DNA of 64,000 nucleotides from Semisulcospira habei (Eukaryota; Mollusca; Gastropoda; Semisulcospiridae): the NCBI GenBank assembly GCA_036245525.1, contig BTPG01000003.1, positions 187,279,033 through 187,343,032 of the forward strand, read 5' to 3'. Shown here one piece after another: positions 32,143-45,251 of this stretch. The notes beneath the pieces are model-generated. The model searched no databases. It was given only the letters and a program-made list of their open reading frames with translations, and was not told the DNA's origin. How positions within the stretch are numbered: position 1 is the first letter of the stretch; each line of letters begins with the position of its first letter. The position numbers and the translations under genes were made by a program.

Positions 32143-32560
32143 GCTTTGAAGGCCCACTGCCGCAGTAATTGTTCAAAGCGGTGATACACTTCTGTAACAG
32201 ATGGTTGCGAAACGCTACACACAGGTCTAGTTATGGTTCATTTAGACACAGAAGAATCTAGTTCGGCACAGGTCGTCTTTACATCAAGTAACCTGACAGT
32301 GACTCCACTCCGTTCTAGAAATACAACGCTATCAGTGCGAGAAACAGCTACACTGAAATAGGCTGACGCGCTAGAGGGCAGCGCAGAATAAACAATAGTG
32401 CAAAGTACGCGTGTGCTTTTGCCGCTGCGTGTCCAAACTAAATTGCTGTTAAAATTCATTAGGTGTGTCGACAAGGCATAACAAACACAACTGGTGCTGA
32501 CATGTGTCTTCAGATGTGTGCGTAGTGGTACTTTAACAAAAAGTTGTACATGATCGTCTC
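32143..32560 (+). repeat. Dispersed repeat, copy of 16032-16530
   Basis: Same strand and block order as the first copy, without the SINE-tail insert carried there. Confidence 0.6.
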
Positions 32561-32636
32561 CAGAGCCGTAGCGTGGTAGTCCGCCGAATGGCCACTCAAG
32601 GACGACACCAAGAGACGAACTATACCCGCTGGACAT

Positions 32637-32712
32637 GATGTATGTGCTGTCCTGTGATTTTGGACCTTATGGCTTACAACCGTAAGGTCCAAAATCATAG
32701 ACCAGCACACAC
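32637..32712 (+). mobile_element. Hairpin family G next to a splice acceptor
   Basis: GATTTTGGACCTTATGG pairs with CCGTAAGGTCCAAAATC; the outer ends are GTGCTG and CCAGCACAC. It finishes 25 bases before the exon at 32738. Relatives lie at 39835-39885 and 44272-44345. Confidence 0.65.
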
Positions 32713-32737
32713 ATTATGAATTGTTTACTTTTTTCAG

Positions 32738-32932
32738 GGCTGGAAGCGTGGTAGTCAAAATGGCCGCTCGAGAAACGACAGCAGACGGCGGTACAGAGAC
32801 GAGAACGGAAGTTCGGATGACGAGGTGATGTTCAATACTGTGTCGCTTGACCCGGGAGTCCACCGTCCGCCGCAGCGGGACCACTTTATGCACAACGGGT
32901 CTGGTGCCAGCACGCCTGTCACAGTCTCACAG
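32738..32932 (+). CDS. SLC6 exon 2: N-terminal cytoplasmic tail
   Basis: Acceptor TTTTTTCAG, donor CAG/GTGACT, 65 codons, phase 0 to 0. Arg/Ser/Asp-rich and disordered in character ([15 protein letters not shown] at its start), so it is less conserved; the call rests on phase, splice sites and continuity with the next exon. Confidence 0.75.
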
Positions 32933-35900
32933 GTGACTTGACTGGTTGGCTGACTGATCGGTCGGTCGACTGAGTGACAGTGTGTTTGAAAGCGAGAGTT
33001 GTTTTGTTACGTGATCGACAGTCCCATCGACTTTAAATCGGACTGTCGATCACAAGTTGGACACAGATGCACATGTATTCCAGTGGGTTTTTTTTTGTTG
33101 TTGTTTGATTTGGGTTTTATTGGTTTTGCGTTGTTGTTGTTGGGGGTTTTGTAGTTTGTTTGGTTGGTTGTTTGGTTGGTTGGTTGGTTGGTTGGTTGGT
33201 TGGTTGGTTGGTTGGTTGGTTGGTTGGTTGGTTAGTCGGTCGGTCGGTTTGGTTGGTTGGTTTTGTTGTTTTTTTGTTTGTTTGTTTGTTTTGGTTTTTT
33301 TTTTTTTTTTTTTTTGGGGGGGGGTTGTTTTGTTGTTTTTTTGGTTGTTTTTTATTTTGTTTTGTTTTGCTTCTTTTTGTTGTTTTTTTTGTTTGTTGTT
33401 GTTTTTTGTGGTGCTTTTTTTTTTTTTTTTGGGGGGGGGGGCGGGGGGGGGGGGGGAGGTTTGCAATGCTTGATCATATATCACGGTAACCGTTGTTAGC
33501 GAATGTTAGTTGCAAAGTATCTGTGTTAACAGCGTAAACAGAAAAGACAGTTTCACCTGTTACCACGGCGGTGGCATGAATAATGACTTAAACTATAATA
33601 ATGTGTTATGAATTTAACCAACCCCCATTCACACCCTCAACCTCCATCGCATTCTGTTCTTAGTATTTCTGTAAAAATAGACGATTTTTGTTGATCAGAA
33701 GTACGTCAAGAACTGTGCGTCTTTTTGATGCAAACAGTGCATCAAACATACACATGCAAGATGTGACATTGCATATTTGTCCGGGCTTTTAATCTAATAA
33801 TGGAAGAAACTATAAAAAGTGTAGCAGGAAAAGAAATAACCTTTAAAAAAAATATATATACAACGCCCACCCCCACCCACTAACCCCCTAACCACCCCCA
33901 CCCCCCACCCCCACCACCCCCCCAAAAAAAAAATAATAATAATAATTTTTAACAAATGCGGTATTTTGTTTTCAATTTACTTTAACCTGTTCCCAGCCAC
34001 TGGGCGCACATTTTATTTCTCGTCATTTTAGGTCATTCAGCGACCAAGGGCCACAACCATCTAGGGAGCATTGATCTATACAAATGAGTATCAGCAAGAG
34101 ACATAGATCTTCATGAGCCCCCGCGACAGCGGGGGCTCATGAGGATCTATGTCTCTTGCAGTTGGATCTTGTTCTACTTTTCTCGGCAGTGAAAGGGTTA
34201 ATCCGCTGTTTCCGTCGAAAGACGCGCATTCACCCCACCCCCCACCCCCCACCCCCCCCCACCCCCCCCGCCACCCCCTCCACCTCTTTCGACTAGTATT
34301 ACGACCCAGGCGCATCTTCACACCGAGTTGATCAGTGTCTTTTCGCGACTGTGATCAGATCTCCCTGACGCCAGACCCGTCCCTCGAGAAGAAAGGCAGC
34401 GTGTCCAATGGCACCGACGACGATCCCAAGAAGAAAGTGTCGCTCTACGCTGAGGATGAGAACGAGGATAGAGGCAACTGGTCAGGTAAAGAAATAACCG
34501 ACAAGACTGAAGAAAAAGAAGAGACACGCGCTTCTTCGAGCATAACAGCGATAAAACCGCGGCCGCAAGGCGCCTAAATGATGGTCTTCGGCTTGGCCAA
34601 GGCGCCCCTCATCAAAAGCTACGACTAAAGTGTCGTAGAGCAACGCTACGCGACTGACTTTCGCAGCTATTGATGCGGGGCGCCTTCAGTGAGGTACTGA
34701 ATGGCAAGTGACGCCTTTGCCGTTCACGACTTCTCTTGAGAGAGCGCGATCTGTCTGTTAACCCATTTGAACCCCAAGACCCCATTTCCCAAAGTTTGGA
34801 GGTTTCACTCAGCGCCTGTGTACCAATCGCAGGAGACGAATGGACCATGATAATTCAAGGGTAATGCCAGATTAGCTTGGCGCCTGATAATTCAAGGGTA
34901 ATGCCAGATTAGCTTGGCGCCTGATAATTCAAGGGTAATGCCAGATTAGCTTGGCGCCTGATAATTCAAGGGTAATGCCAGATTAGCTTGGCGCCTGATA
35001 ATTCAAGGGTAATGCCAGATTAGCTTGGCGCCTGATGGCGCCAAGCTAATCTGGCATTATCCTTGAATTATCATGGTCGAGCCATCGCCAGCTGTGGCAC
35101 GTCGGGGCGGACTGGGTTAAAAGCACATCTTTCTTGCAAAAAAGGTAGTTGCTCAAAACAGGTACGTTCTACTGTAAACTGTGTTGCCCTTGTTATGCCG
35201 ATGCGAGTTGCTTTGTTTGTTGCTTGTTCTTTCTTTTAGAGTAGAGTAAACAGCAGGTAACTAGAGGGAGAGAGAGAGAGAGCTACCTATCCTCCTGGCA
35301 GTCACTGTAAGTCTTTCGGTCTGGACATTAAACTTGGTCAAGTGGAGTATGTGACATCTGTGGGTGTGGGTACGGATGTGCGCAAAGGCTGGAGTGCTCT
35401 CTGAAGTGACCATCATTTAAATGATGGTCTTTAATGGCAGGTAATCTCTCATTCTGGTGGCCGTTCAGACTAGGCTCTACTGTCTGTACGTCTAATGAGT
35501 AATGCGGGTACCGGTCCATGGTATTATCCGCATCATCGTCGTTAGTGGTAGTAGTAGTAGTAGTAGTAGTTACTAGTACTACTCACCATCATCGTTATTA
35601 GTAGTAGTAGTACTACTACGACTATATTTACGAGCAAAAGAAACGCGACGTTTTTGGAATCCTCCGAAATACTTTAGTGTTTCCAATGATTGCAAAAAAT
35701 GTTGCATTTCTTTCGCTCGTCAGTATATACTAACTACTACTACTACTACTACTTCTCCAGTATTATGCTACTACTACAATATACCACTGCTACTACTACT
35801 ACTGCTACTACTCCAGTATTCTGCTACTACTACAATATACCACTGCTACTACTACTACTGCTACTACTCCAGTATTCTGCTACTACTACAATATACTACT

Positions 35901-36906
35901 ACGACAACAATTACTGTATACTACTACTACTGCTACAGTATGCTGCTGCTACTACTACTACTACTACTACTACTACTGTAAACTACTGCTGCTACTTCAC
36001 TACTCCTACTGCTGATACTACTTCTACTGTTTCAGGTCGTTTCGACTTTATCCTGTCGATGCTGGGCTATGCCGTGGGCCTGGGCAATATCTGGCGGTTC
36101 CCTTACCTGTGTTACCGTAACGGGGGCGGTGCCTTCCTCCTGCCCTTCCTTCTCATGATGGTCATCATAGGCCTGCCCCTCTTCTTCATGGAGGCCTCGC
36201 TGGGGCAGTTCTGCAGCGCCGGGCCTATGGGGTGCTGGCAGTTTGCTCCCTTGTTTAAAGGTTGGTGCCCCCTTTTTTAAAACTCTTTCAAAGCTAGGGG
36301 ACACACTGGTTTTCACCCTCGATTCGCTGCCGCGTGTTCAGCGGCAGCGAATCGAGGGAGACAATCAGTGCTTCAAGGGGATAGAATTATTGGTGTCTCT
36401 TTACAATGACGTTTCTCCTCCTATCAGAAACTGTCTCAGGTTCCGTGCTGTGCAATGCGGTCAAGCTAAACTGACTTATATTGATGAGGTCAGCAAAAGG
36501 CATAGATCCTCATGAGCCCCCGCGATCGCGGGGGCTCATGAGGATCTATGCCTTTTGTGTTTAAAGCGATCTGCTCTATGGCAGGTCAGTTTTGCTGGCT
36601 AAAATTCATCGATACAACGGGTTATCCATTTTCTTCTTACCTCAACTAAGACTTTTCTCCCCTTCTTTTGACAGTCCATGTGAGTGGGCGCAGGTACCGA
36701 GGGGTTTCCCGCGGTCTTTTGAGCATAACGGAGAGAACTCTCCTGCGTACAAATGATAAGAAAAACAGAAAACAGTCGTTCATGTTAAGACATTCAATCT
36801 TCATGATTTACGCTAGCCCTTCTGTCTGGCATTATTGTAAGACATACATCTACTAATAGCATTTGTGGAGAAAAAAAGATATTGCGAATTATTATTATTA
36901 TTATTA

Positions 36907-36976
<70 letters not shown>

Positions 36977-36983
36977 ATTATTA

Positions 36984-37030
<47 letters not shown>

Positions 37031-40000
37031 CTAACTGGAGAAGGGTGCTTTACGTGTTGATCCCGTGTTTCGGCAGAGAATGGTTTAATCTGGCGCATGA
37101 CGGAGGGAGATGTAGACAATATCTTCTCTAATGCTTAACCCTTTCACTGTGGGCAACACGTTTTGTTCCTGCTGGAATCGCCTCAACAAAAAGCGCTGCC
37201 GACATCCAAAGGGTTAAAATATAGTCGCAGCATTGTAACTGCTTCTCTTACTGCAACTTTGCATTTCACTGGCTTAGCGTTCTTCCCCATTCATCAGTTA
37301 CGTCTCTCTTGATTGGCTGGTCTGTTTCAGGGTTGGGTATTGCCATGGTGATTGTGTCGGGGTTGACGTCGCTGTATTACAACATGATTCTGGCCTGGTC
37401 TTTTTACTACCTGTTTGCCTCTTTCACCTCTGACCTGCCCTGGGCCACCTGCGACAACAAGGACTGGAACACTAAAGGTATCAGCTCATTCGAGACGTGT
37501 CGCCTGCGGATACGCGGCATAATGCCGCGTATCTGAAGGCGACACGCCTCGAATGTGCCAGAGTTTAGGTGCTTTCTTTTCGTTTGTTAGTTGGTTGATC
37601 AGCCGGTTGTTTGTATACTGACGAGCAAAGGAAATGCGACATTTTTAGAATCATCGGAAACACTGATTCTAAAAATGTCGCATAAAATTTTCTTTCTTCT
37701 TTTTTTCGTCAGAATGGGTTGGGGTTGGTCGGTAGGTTGCTTGGATGGATGATCGATTGCTTGGTTGGCTTGTCGAGTCCTTTAGTTTGGTTTGATTGCC
37801 GTTTGATCGGTTGGTCTGTCGGCTGATTGGCTGCTTTTTTGTTGTTGTTTTTTGTTGTTGTTTTTTTCATTCTAATCTGTTCAGAGTGGATCCGATAAAT
37901 TATTAATTTACTTTTACAATTAATGCTGTCGTGACTATAGAAATAATAAATAGAAGAACAAACTATGTTTCATTTGGTTTGTTTGGTTTCGTTATCATGG
38001 TGCGTTGTACTCGCTATGTTTGCGTTCCGTGTGTGGGTGAATGCATTTATTCTTTCACAAGATGGTTGGTTGGTTAGTTCGGGGTTTAACGTCCATGTCA
38101 CCGAGGTGATAATGGACGGTCCTTATGGGCGGGTTATGTGGGACAGGAACAGCTATAGCCTATGGATTACGACCTGAACACTATCAATTCAGGAGCACTG
38201 CAACTGTACCACTTGGATTTACCAGGGCATGTCAACGGACATGCTATACAGAGCAAGTTTATCTTCTTCTCTGGGCGTACGCGTTGGGTTGAGTTAGTGG
38301 TGCTTTCAATCGTCTCCTTGAAATGGGTAAAGCTCCCATAATAGCCATTGTTATTATCATTATCATTAGTAGTAGCTGTATTGGAATTATTATTATTATT
38401 ATCATCATCATCGTCATCATCATCAAACGCAGACTGCAGCCTAAAGTTGCCACTGGTGGACTGTGAGGCTGGTAAAAAGGAGGATGACGGAACGTGTGTT
38501 GACGCCAAGAGCGGGGAGTTTGTGGGACTGTGGAACCTCACTATGTTCACAGATGTCACTGGACGATCACGCGTCTCGCCTTCAGAGGAGTATTGGAAGT
38601 AAGTTGTTATTGCTGTTGTTGTTGTTGTCGTTGTTGGTGGTGGTCGTGGTTTTGTTTTCGTTGTAGCTGTTGCTGTTCTTATTGTTCACGCCACTAGCGG
38701 GGAGTTTGTAAATTGACGAGCAAAAGAAATGCGACATTTGTCGCATTTCTTTTGCTCGTCAGTACAGAATCTCTCTATAATCAAGAACGTTACTGGGTGA
38801 TCACGTGTCTCGCCCTCACGAGAGTACTGGAAGAAAGTGTTAATCCTTTCACTGCCGAGACTGCGGGGGCTCATGAGGAGTATGCCTTTTGCTGAGACCA
38901 ATTTGTATCCGTGTTTCTTGGACGGTTTTGCTTCTGGTCGTTGAATGAGCAAAGACCTCAGAAACAAAAATGTACGTACGGTAACAGGGAAGGGGTTAAC
39001 ATACTGAGCCCTATGAGCACCATTCCCAAAGTTGACAGTTGTACTCTAAAGACTACATTATATACGGTTCAGAGATAGTTCGACCATGATAGCTATTCTG
39101 GCACCCTCCCTTGAACTATCATGGTCGGTCCACACCTCCTTGCAGTTCGTCGGGGCTGAATGGGTTAAAATTGAATAAGTAAAATATCGTCGAGCGAGTG
39201 ATGTTTGGTTGGTTGGTTGGTTGGTTGGTTGGTTGGTTGGTTGGCTGGATGGATGGTCGGTCGGTCGGTCGGTCGGTCGGTTGGTTGGTTGGTTGGTTGA
39301 TTGGTTTTTAGTTTGGTGGTTGGTTGGTTGGTTGGTTGGTTGGTTGGTTGGTTGGTTGGTTGGTTGGTTGGCTTGGTAGGTGGGTGGGTTTGCGGGTTGG
39401 GCGGTTGTGTAATACTTTCCTCCAGTCTGCAAGAGGTCTTGGTATCCATCTTTTAACTCATTCGAGACGTGCTGCATCCGGATACGAGGCATAAAGCCGC
39501 GTATCCGGATGCAGCACGTCTCGAATGTGTTAACGACTCATTCATGTTTGTCTTACTGTCACAACACAGTGGTCGCGCCCTGCGTCTGTCTGATGGTATC
39601 CACAACATGGGTCCGCCGCAGTGGGACCTCACCCTGTCTCTGCTCCTCGCCTGGATCGTCTGCTTTCTCTGTCTGCTGAAAGGCATCAAGACCACTGGAA
39701 AGGTACAACTGTCGTCGTCATTCAGCTTGGAAGCACAGCAATACTGCAAGTGCAGCTCACACTGACCTAGTTATAAAGTAAAGCTTTTAAGAAGTCCGAT
39801 TTTTGTGTCTGTGCTTGTACGTGTTTCTGGTCTGTCATTTTGTACCTTACGGCTAAACGCCGTAAGGTCCAAAATGACAAACCATGGGCAAGTTGCATCA
39901 AGTGAGTGATCGTAAATCCTGCATGAGCCGCCATAAAGCAAAGGCGTTCCGCTACGACGGCGTACCTTGCTTAGTACCTTGCGCAGAATTTAAGTTTGCT

Positions 40001-43000
40001 TATGCAACTAATGCCAGCACACATATTAACCCTTTTCATCTTGATACACTGCTGCATGGAATTAATTTGACTATGATAGTAAAAATGCTTGATCTATCTC
40101 CTAATCTGTAATCTAGCCTTCACAGGGCAATAAGCAATTTTTTTAAGTTATCAGCCTCAGGACGTAAAGGGTTAACTGAGTTCGGTATTTGACTCTAAAG
40201 GCCTGTATCCACGATAAATCATTGCCGCACGACAGCGTAAGGTTGGGCGATGTCTGATCACTATGTGCCCTATCACATAGTAGCGCTGTGCGATCTGGCA
40301 CTGCCGGACGTAAATTACAGTGTGGATGAATGGTATCGCTCAGAATCTGGTGGTGCTTTCAGTTTCGTTGACTGGCTCACGCTGTAAGATGCCTCATGCC
40401 TGATGAGAATAGCGCGTGTTCTATTCTCATTGGGCATTCCACAGTGCCTGATCGTGACGTCAAGTTCAGCCCGTTCCCATAGCAATTCATGTGATCTGGC
40501 ATGGCCGTCTCGGATACAGGCTTTGTGACGTTTGCATTACAGTAAACTTATCAAACGGTGTATAGATTTGCTTTGGTCCTTCTACTCAGTAAAAAAAAAA
40601 AATATTATTTTAAAACATTGACCTTAAGAAAAAAAAAGTGAAGTGTAGAAGTTGGTACACGTATTAATTTTTGACGTCATGTAAACATTACCCAATAAGC
40701 AAAGATCTTCGGGCCCACCACGGCCGCAATGGGCCCGAAGACGTTTTGCTACAGCGTAGTAGTGTGCGTAGTGTCAAAGTGCAGAGTTCACCCATGTTTC
40801 AGGTGGTGTATTTCACGGCGCTCTTCCCGTACGTTGTACTGTTCATCTTGCTGATTCGCGGCGCCACGCTGGACAATGCAGGAGAGGGCATATACTACTT
40901 TATAGTGCCGGACTTCCCGCGACTCGCAGACGCCAGGGTCAGATTTACATCTGTGTTCAATACATTCACTACCGAGAAAACAAAAACACCACCCAACTCC
41001 AAGAGGTATAGATCATCATGAGCGCCCGCAACTGCGGGGGCTCATGAGGATCTATGCCTCTTGCTGAAACCGCTTTGTATCCATGTTCTTTTGACGTGGG
41101 GATCTTTGATTCTGAATTTGCAATGATTTCAAAAACACAATTTGATTTTTAACTGAATAAAGGTAGTTGCGTTGCTGTTTGAGTAAATGACGAGGTTGGA
41201 CATATATGTATTACTTTACAATTGCATTGAATAGAAAATGCTTTGAGTATTAAAATTCGCCAATAATACTATTTGCAAATGTTTGTCTTAAGGCCCCGCC
41301 ACACATGCCCGATTTTGAGGCCGATTCTTGAGCAGTTTCGAATCGGAGTGTGATCGGACCGGACTGGAAAAACGTGTGCACTGCCACACATTCCCCGACT
41401 TTATTTAGCCGACCGGTTTGAATCGAAGATCAAGGTCGTACCTGTTCAGCGAAATAGCTGCTAGTTTGGACAGTGATGATGATGTGCTTGCATTATCAGC
41501 AGTTTTACATCATATTCGGGAAGACTGAGGCGGGCGAAACATCGGCAACGAAGGTGGCTGACTGATCTTCCGCCATTTGCAAACTGAAACGACGTGCTTT
41601 GCGAGAAGCGCTCTGATTGGTTGAAGCTTACAATCGGGGCCGATCCGGATCGGAAAAATAGAGCAGTTTCTAAACACCCGATTCCCAGCCGATTGCGATC
41701 GGATATATGACGTCATCCGATCGCAATCGGATCGGAATCGGCTTCAAAATCGGGGCACAACCGGCAAGTGTGGCGGGGCCTTTAGACGTTTCTACCTATC
41801 TTTCACAAGTCATGTGAGTAGGCAAACATGACACTTAACAGAGGTGTCATCGCTAACCTTTCGGGCATCGTGGAACTCTCCTGCATCGCACAGAAGGAGA
41901 AGAGCAAAAGGCTTTCCGTTTTACTATATGCTAACGTCACAGTTATACAAACGTTGTTATCTTTTTTGGCGCGATTATCATAAGACATACATTGTACCAA
42001 GAACACTTATAAGCTAGACATTATGAACTGTTAACAGTAACAGATAGCAGTACCTGTGGCTGCATGTAGAAAGCGGTTAACTTTTATTGCCGGTACAATG
42101 TCACTTTAATGAATAGTTTTTGCTTACTTACGTAAGCAAAAACTATTTATTTAAAGTGACATTGTACAAACAAAATTTACATAGCTGTATTGCCTGTTCA
42201 GTGTCACTTTATTAGAATAGTTGTTGCTTACTGACGTCAGCAAAAACTGATCATTTAAAGTGACATTGTACAGGCAAAATTTACATGCTGAGTTAGATAA
42301 CAGATGAAAAACTTTTCCCGTAACTACATACTGTACAGTTTAGATCACCACATTCCCCTAAACGGTTTCAGGTGTGGAAGGATGCTGCCAATCAGGTCTT
42401 CTTCTCCATGTCCATTGCGGGTGGCGGCCTCATCACTCTCTCAAGCTATAACAGATTCCATAACAACATACTCAGGTCAGTCTCTCTAGCTATTAACCCT
42501 TTTCTTGCCAGCGAGCACGAATTTCGCGTCTGAACCCGTTACACACTGACCGACATTCTCTTGAAGAACACAGAGGTAAATGACAACACAAATAAGCATA
42601 AAGAACACAGGGCTAACAAGAGGCATAATCCTCATGAGCCCCAGCTAAAGCGGGGGCTGATGAGGGTTTATGTCTCTTGCAGCTGTGCAGTAGTTCGCCA
42701 TGCCATGGCAGTTAATGGGTTAAAGTCTGCCCTGCAAAAACAAAAGATAGTAAGTCCGTTTTTGTGATAAGCGAGATTTTCTTTGTATTATGATGAAAAT
42801 GTAGCTTTTCGCAAAAATGGACATACGCCTTTTGCACAAGGCAGATCCGGAAGTTTCATAACAACCTCAGGTTCTTAGGCATGTGTAACTCAAATCGCAT
42901 TTTAGTTGGAGCAAATTAATTCATCATATTAAAGCTAAATTTTACTTGGAGAGAATTACTTGGAGGAAAAAGGGGACACATTTATCCAGTTTTATGTTCT

Positions 43001-45079
43001 AAAACATCACTAGGTAGGTGAAGCTTTTCTCAGTGCACCCGTATTAAAATATACCGACGAGCAAAAGAATTTTTGGAATTATCGGAAGCATTAAAGTGTT
43101 TGCTATGATTTTTAAAATGTCGCATTTCTTTTACTCTTCTTTTGCTGCTGTTTCAACCCATCCACTTTGAAAATGTTGACCTTTATATCAATATCCTGTG
43201 TTTCTCGTTATTGCACATTATCAAAATATAAGAAAAGTAGACGTTATTCCGGAAATCAAGAGTAGGTCGAAATTGCGCGTGTTTCGACAAAAACAGTGGT
43301 TTTAAAAGTCTGAACAAAAACGTTTGCATGTTTAGCAGGGCTTGTAATCCACTGTTTGCGTCTAAGTACAGAGTTTTTGACCTACTTCTGTTCTTCGGAA
43401 ATCGTCCGTTTTATGCCCAGCATCTCTTCACTATATTTCAGTTTAGCTCTTAAGCTCCCAGAACTAATTAATTACAGTCTGTAGAATGGAAGTGATTTAG
43501 TTCTTGGAGCTTAAGAGTTAACACTTTTCATCCTAATACACCTGTTGCTTGAAATAAATGTGAGTATGATAGTTCAGTGGTGGTGCCAGAATAGCTTTTG
43601 GCCTGAGGTGCCAAGATATTCTGGCAACACCCTTGAACTAAAGCGGTTGATCTGCCTTCTAATCTGTGATGCGGCCTTCACAGGACTAAACTCATCATTT
43701 TAAAATTCAGCATCATGATATAATGGGCTAAAGTGGAGAAGTTTCTGCGACACACTGAAAAGGATGTTCACTTTTGTTTAGTTGGATATTTTTAATTCAG
43801 AGATTCCCTGATCGTTGCCATTGGCGACGGGATGACGTGTGTGCTTGGCGGCTTTGTTATATTCTCCTTCCTGGGCTACATGGCCGGTCAGCTAAATGTG
43901 CCGGTCAAGGATGTTGTCAAGGACGGTAAGTCTCAAGGTCATGGTCAACATAATTTGTTTTTTATCAGAGGCCATCTTTGTGTCTGAACAGGTCATGCTT
44001 TTTTTCCCCTTAAAATATTCGACAATGAAGATAATAATAATAAGAAGAAGAAGAATAATGTTTTAATACTAAAATAGCAAATAATAAACATATTAATGCT
44101 ATTATTTACATTATAATAAGTATGACAGTTGTTATTATCGTCCTTATTGTTATTGTCATTATTAGTAGTAGTAGTAGTAGTAATATTAGTATTAAAATAA
44201 ATTTAAGAACCAACAGACTCTTTTTCGTTTTCGCTATTGTTAATTCCGGGTTTTGTGAAAAATGACTAATTGTGTGCTGGTCATTGATATTGGGCCTTAC
44301 GGCTCTTCAGAGCCGTAAGGCCCAAAATCACAGAGCAGCACACGTTTCATGTGTGTCGCTGTTCCTATCAAGGCGCTGGCCTAGCTTTCGTGGTGTACCC
44401 GGAGGCAGTGTCCAGCCTCAAGCCGCCAACGCTGTGGGCCATCCTGTTCTTCGTTATGTTGCTGACCCTGGGACTGGACAGTCAGGTACTACCTGACCTA
44501 CTAAGACGCACAGAGGGACGAACGAGCAAGCAAGCAACAAATCTACCGCAGTTGCCCTCTGACGGACTGCAGTACAATCCTAGAGACAAATCGAGCATGA
44601 TAGTTCAAGGGTGGTGCCAGAATAGCTTGGCGCCTATGGGCGCCAAGCTGTTCTGGCACCACCCTTGAACTATCATGCTCTTGCCATGTCGTGCTATGTT
44701 CGGTGTTTGCTCGTCCGTCCGTCCATGCATCTGTCCAGCCGTTCGCGTGTTTGTTTGTAGGCTCATTTAATCATCAGTCTGTGCATAGTTACATTCGTGT
44801 GTCCGTCCGTCGGTCGGTCGGTCGGTCGATCCGTCCGACTGTTCATTCATCCATTCATCTGTCTGTGTGTCCATCTTTCTATCTATTCGTCTCGTCCATT
44901 CATCCGCTCATCAATCTATTTATCCATCCAACCATCCATCCGTCCGTCCGTCCGTCCGTCCGTCCGCACGCCCGTCCGTCCGTCCATCCATCCTTCCATT
45001 CACATCACCGTTCTGAAATTAGCATGCCCAGTTTTTACGATGCTTGGTAGAACACATTTTAAAACGTACGTGTGTGTGT

Positions 45080-45127
<48 letters not shown>

Positions 45128-45165
45128 TGGTGTGTGTGTGTGTGTGTGTGTGGTGTGTGTGTGTG

Positions 45166-45251
<86 letters not shown>

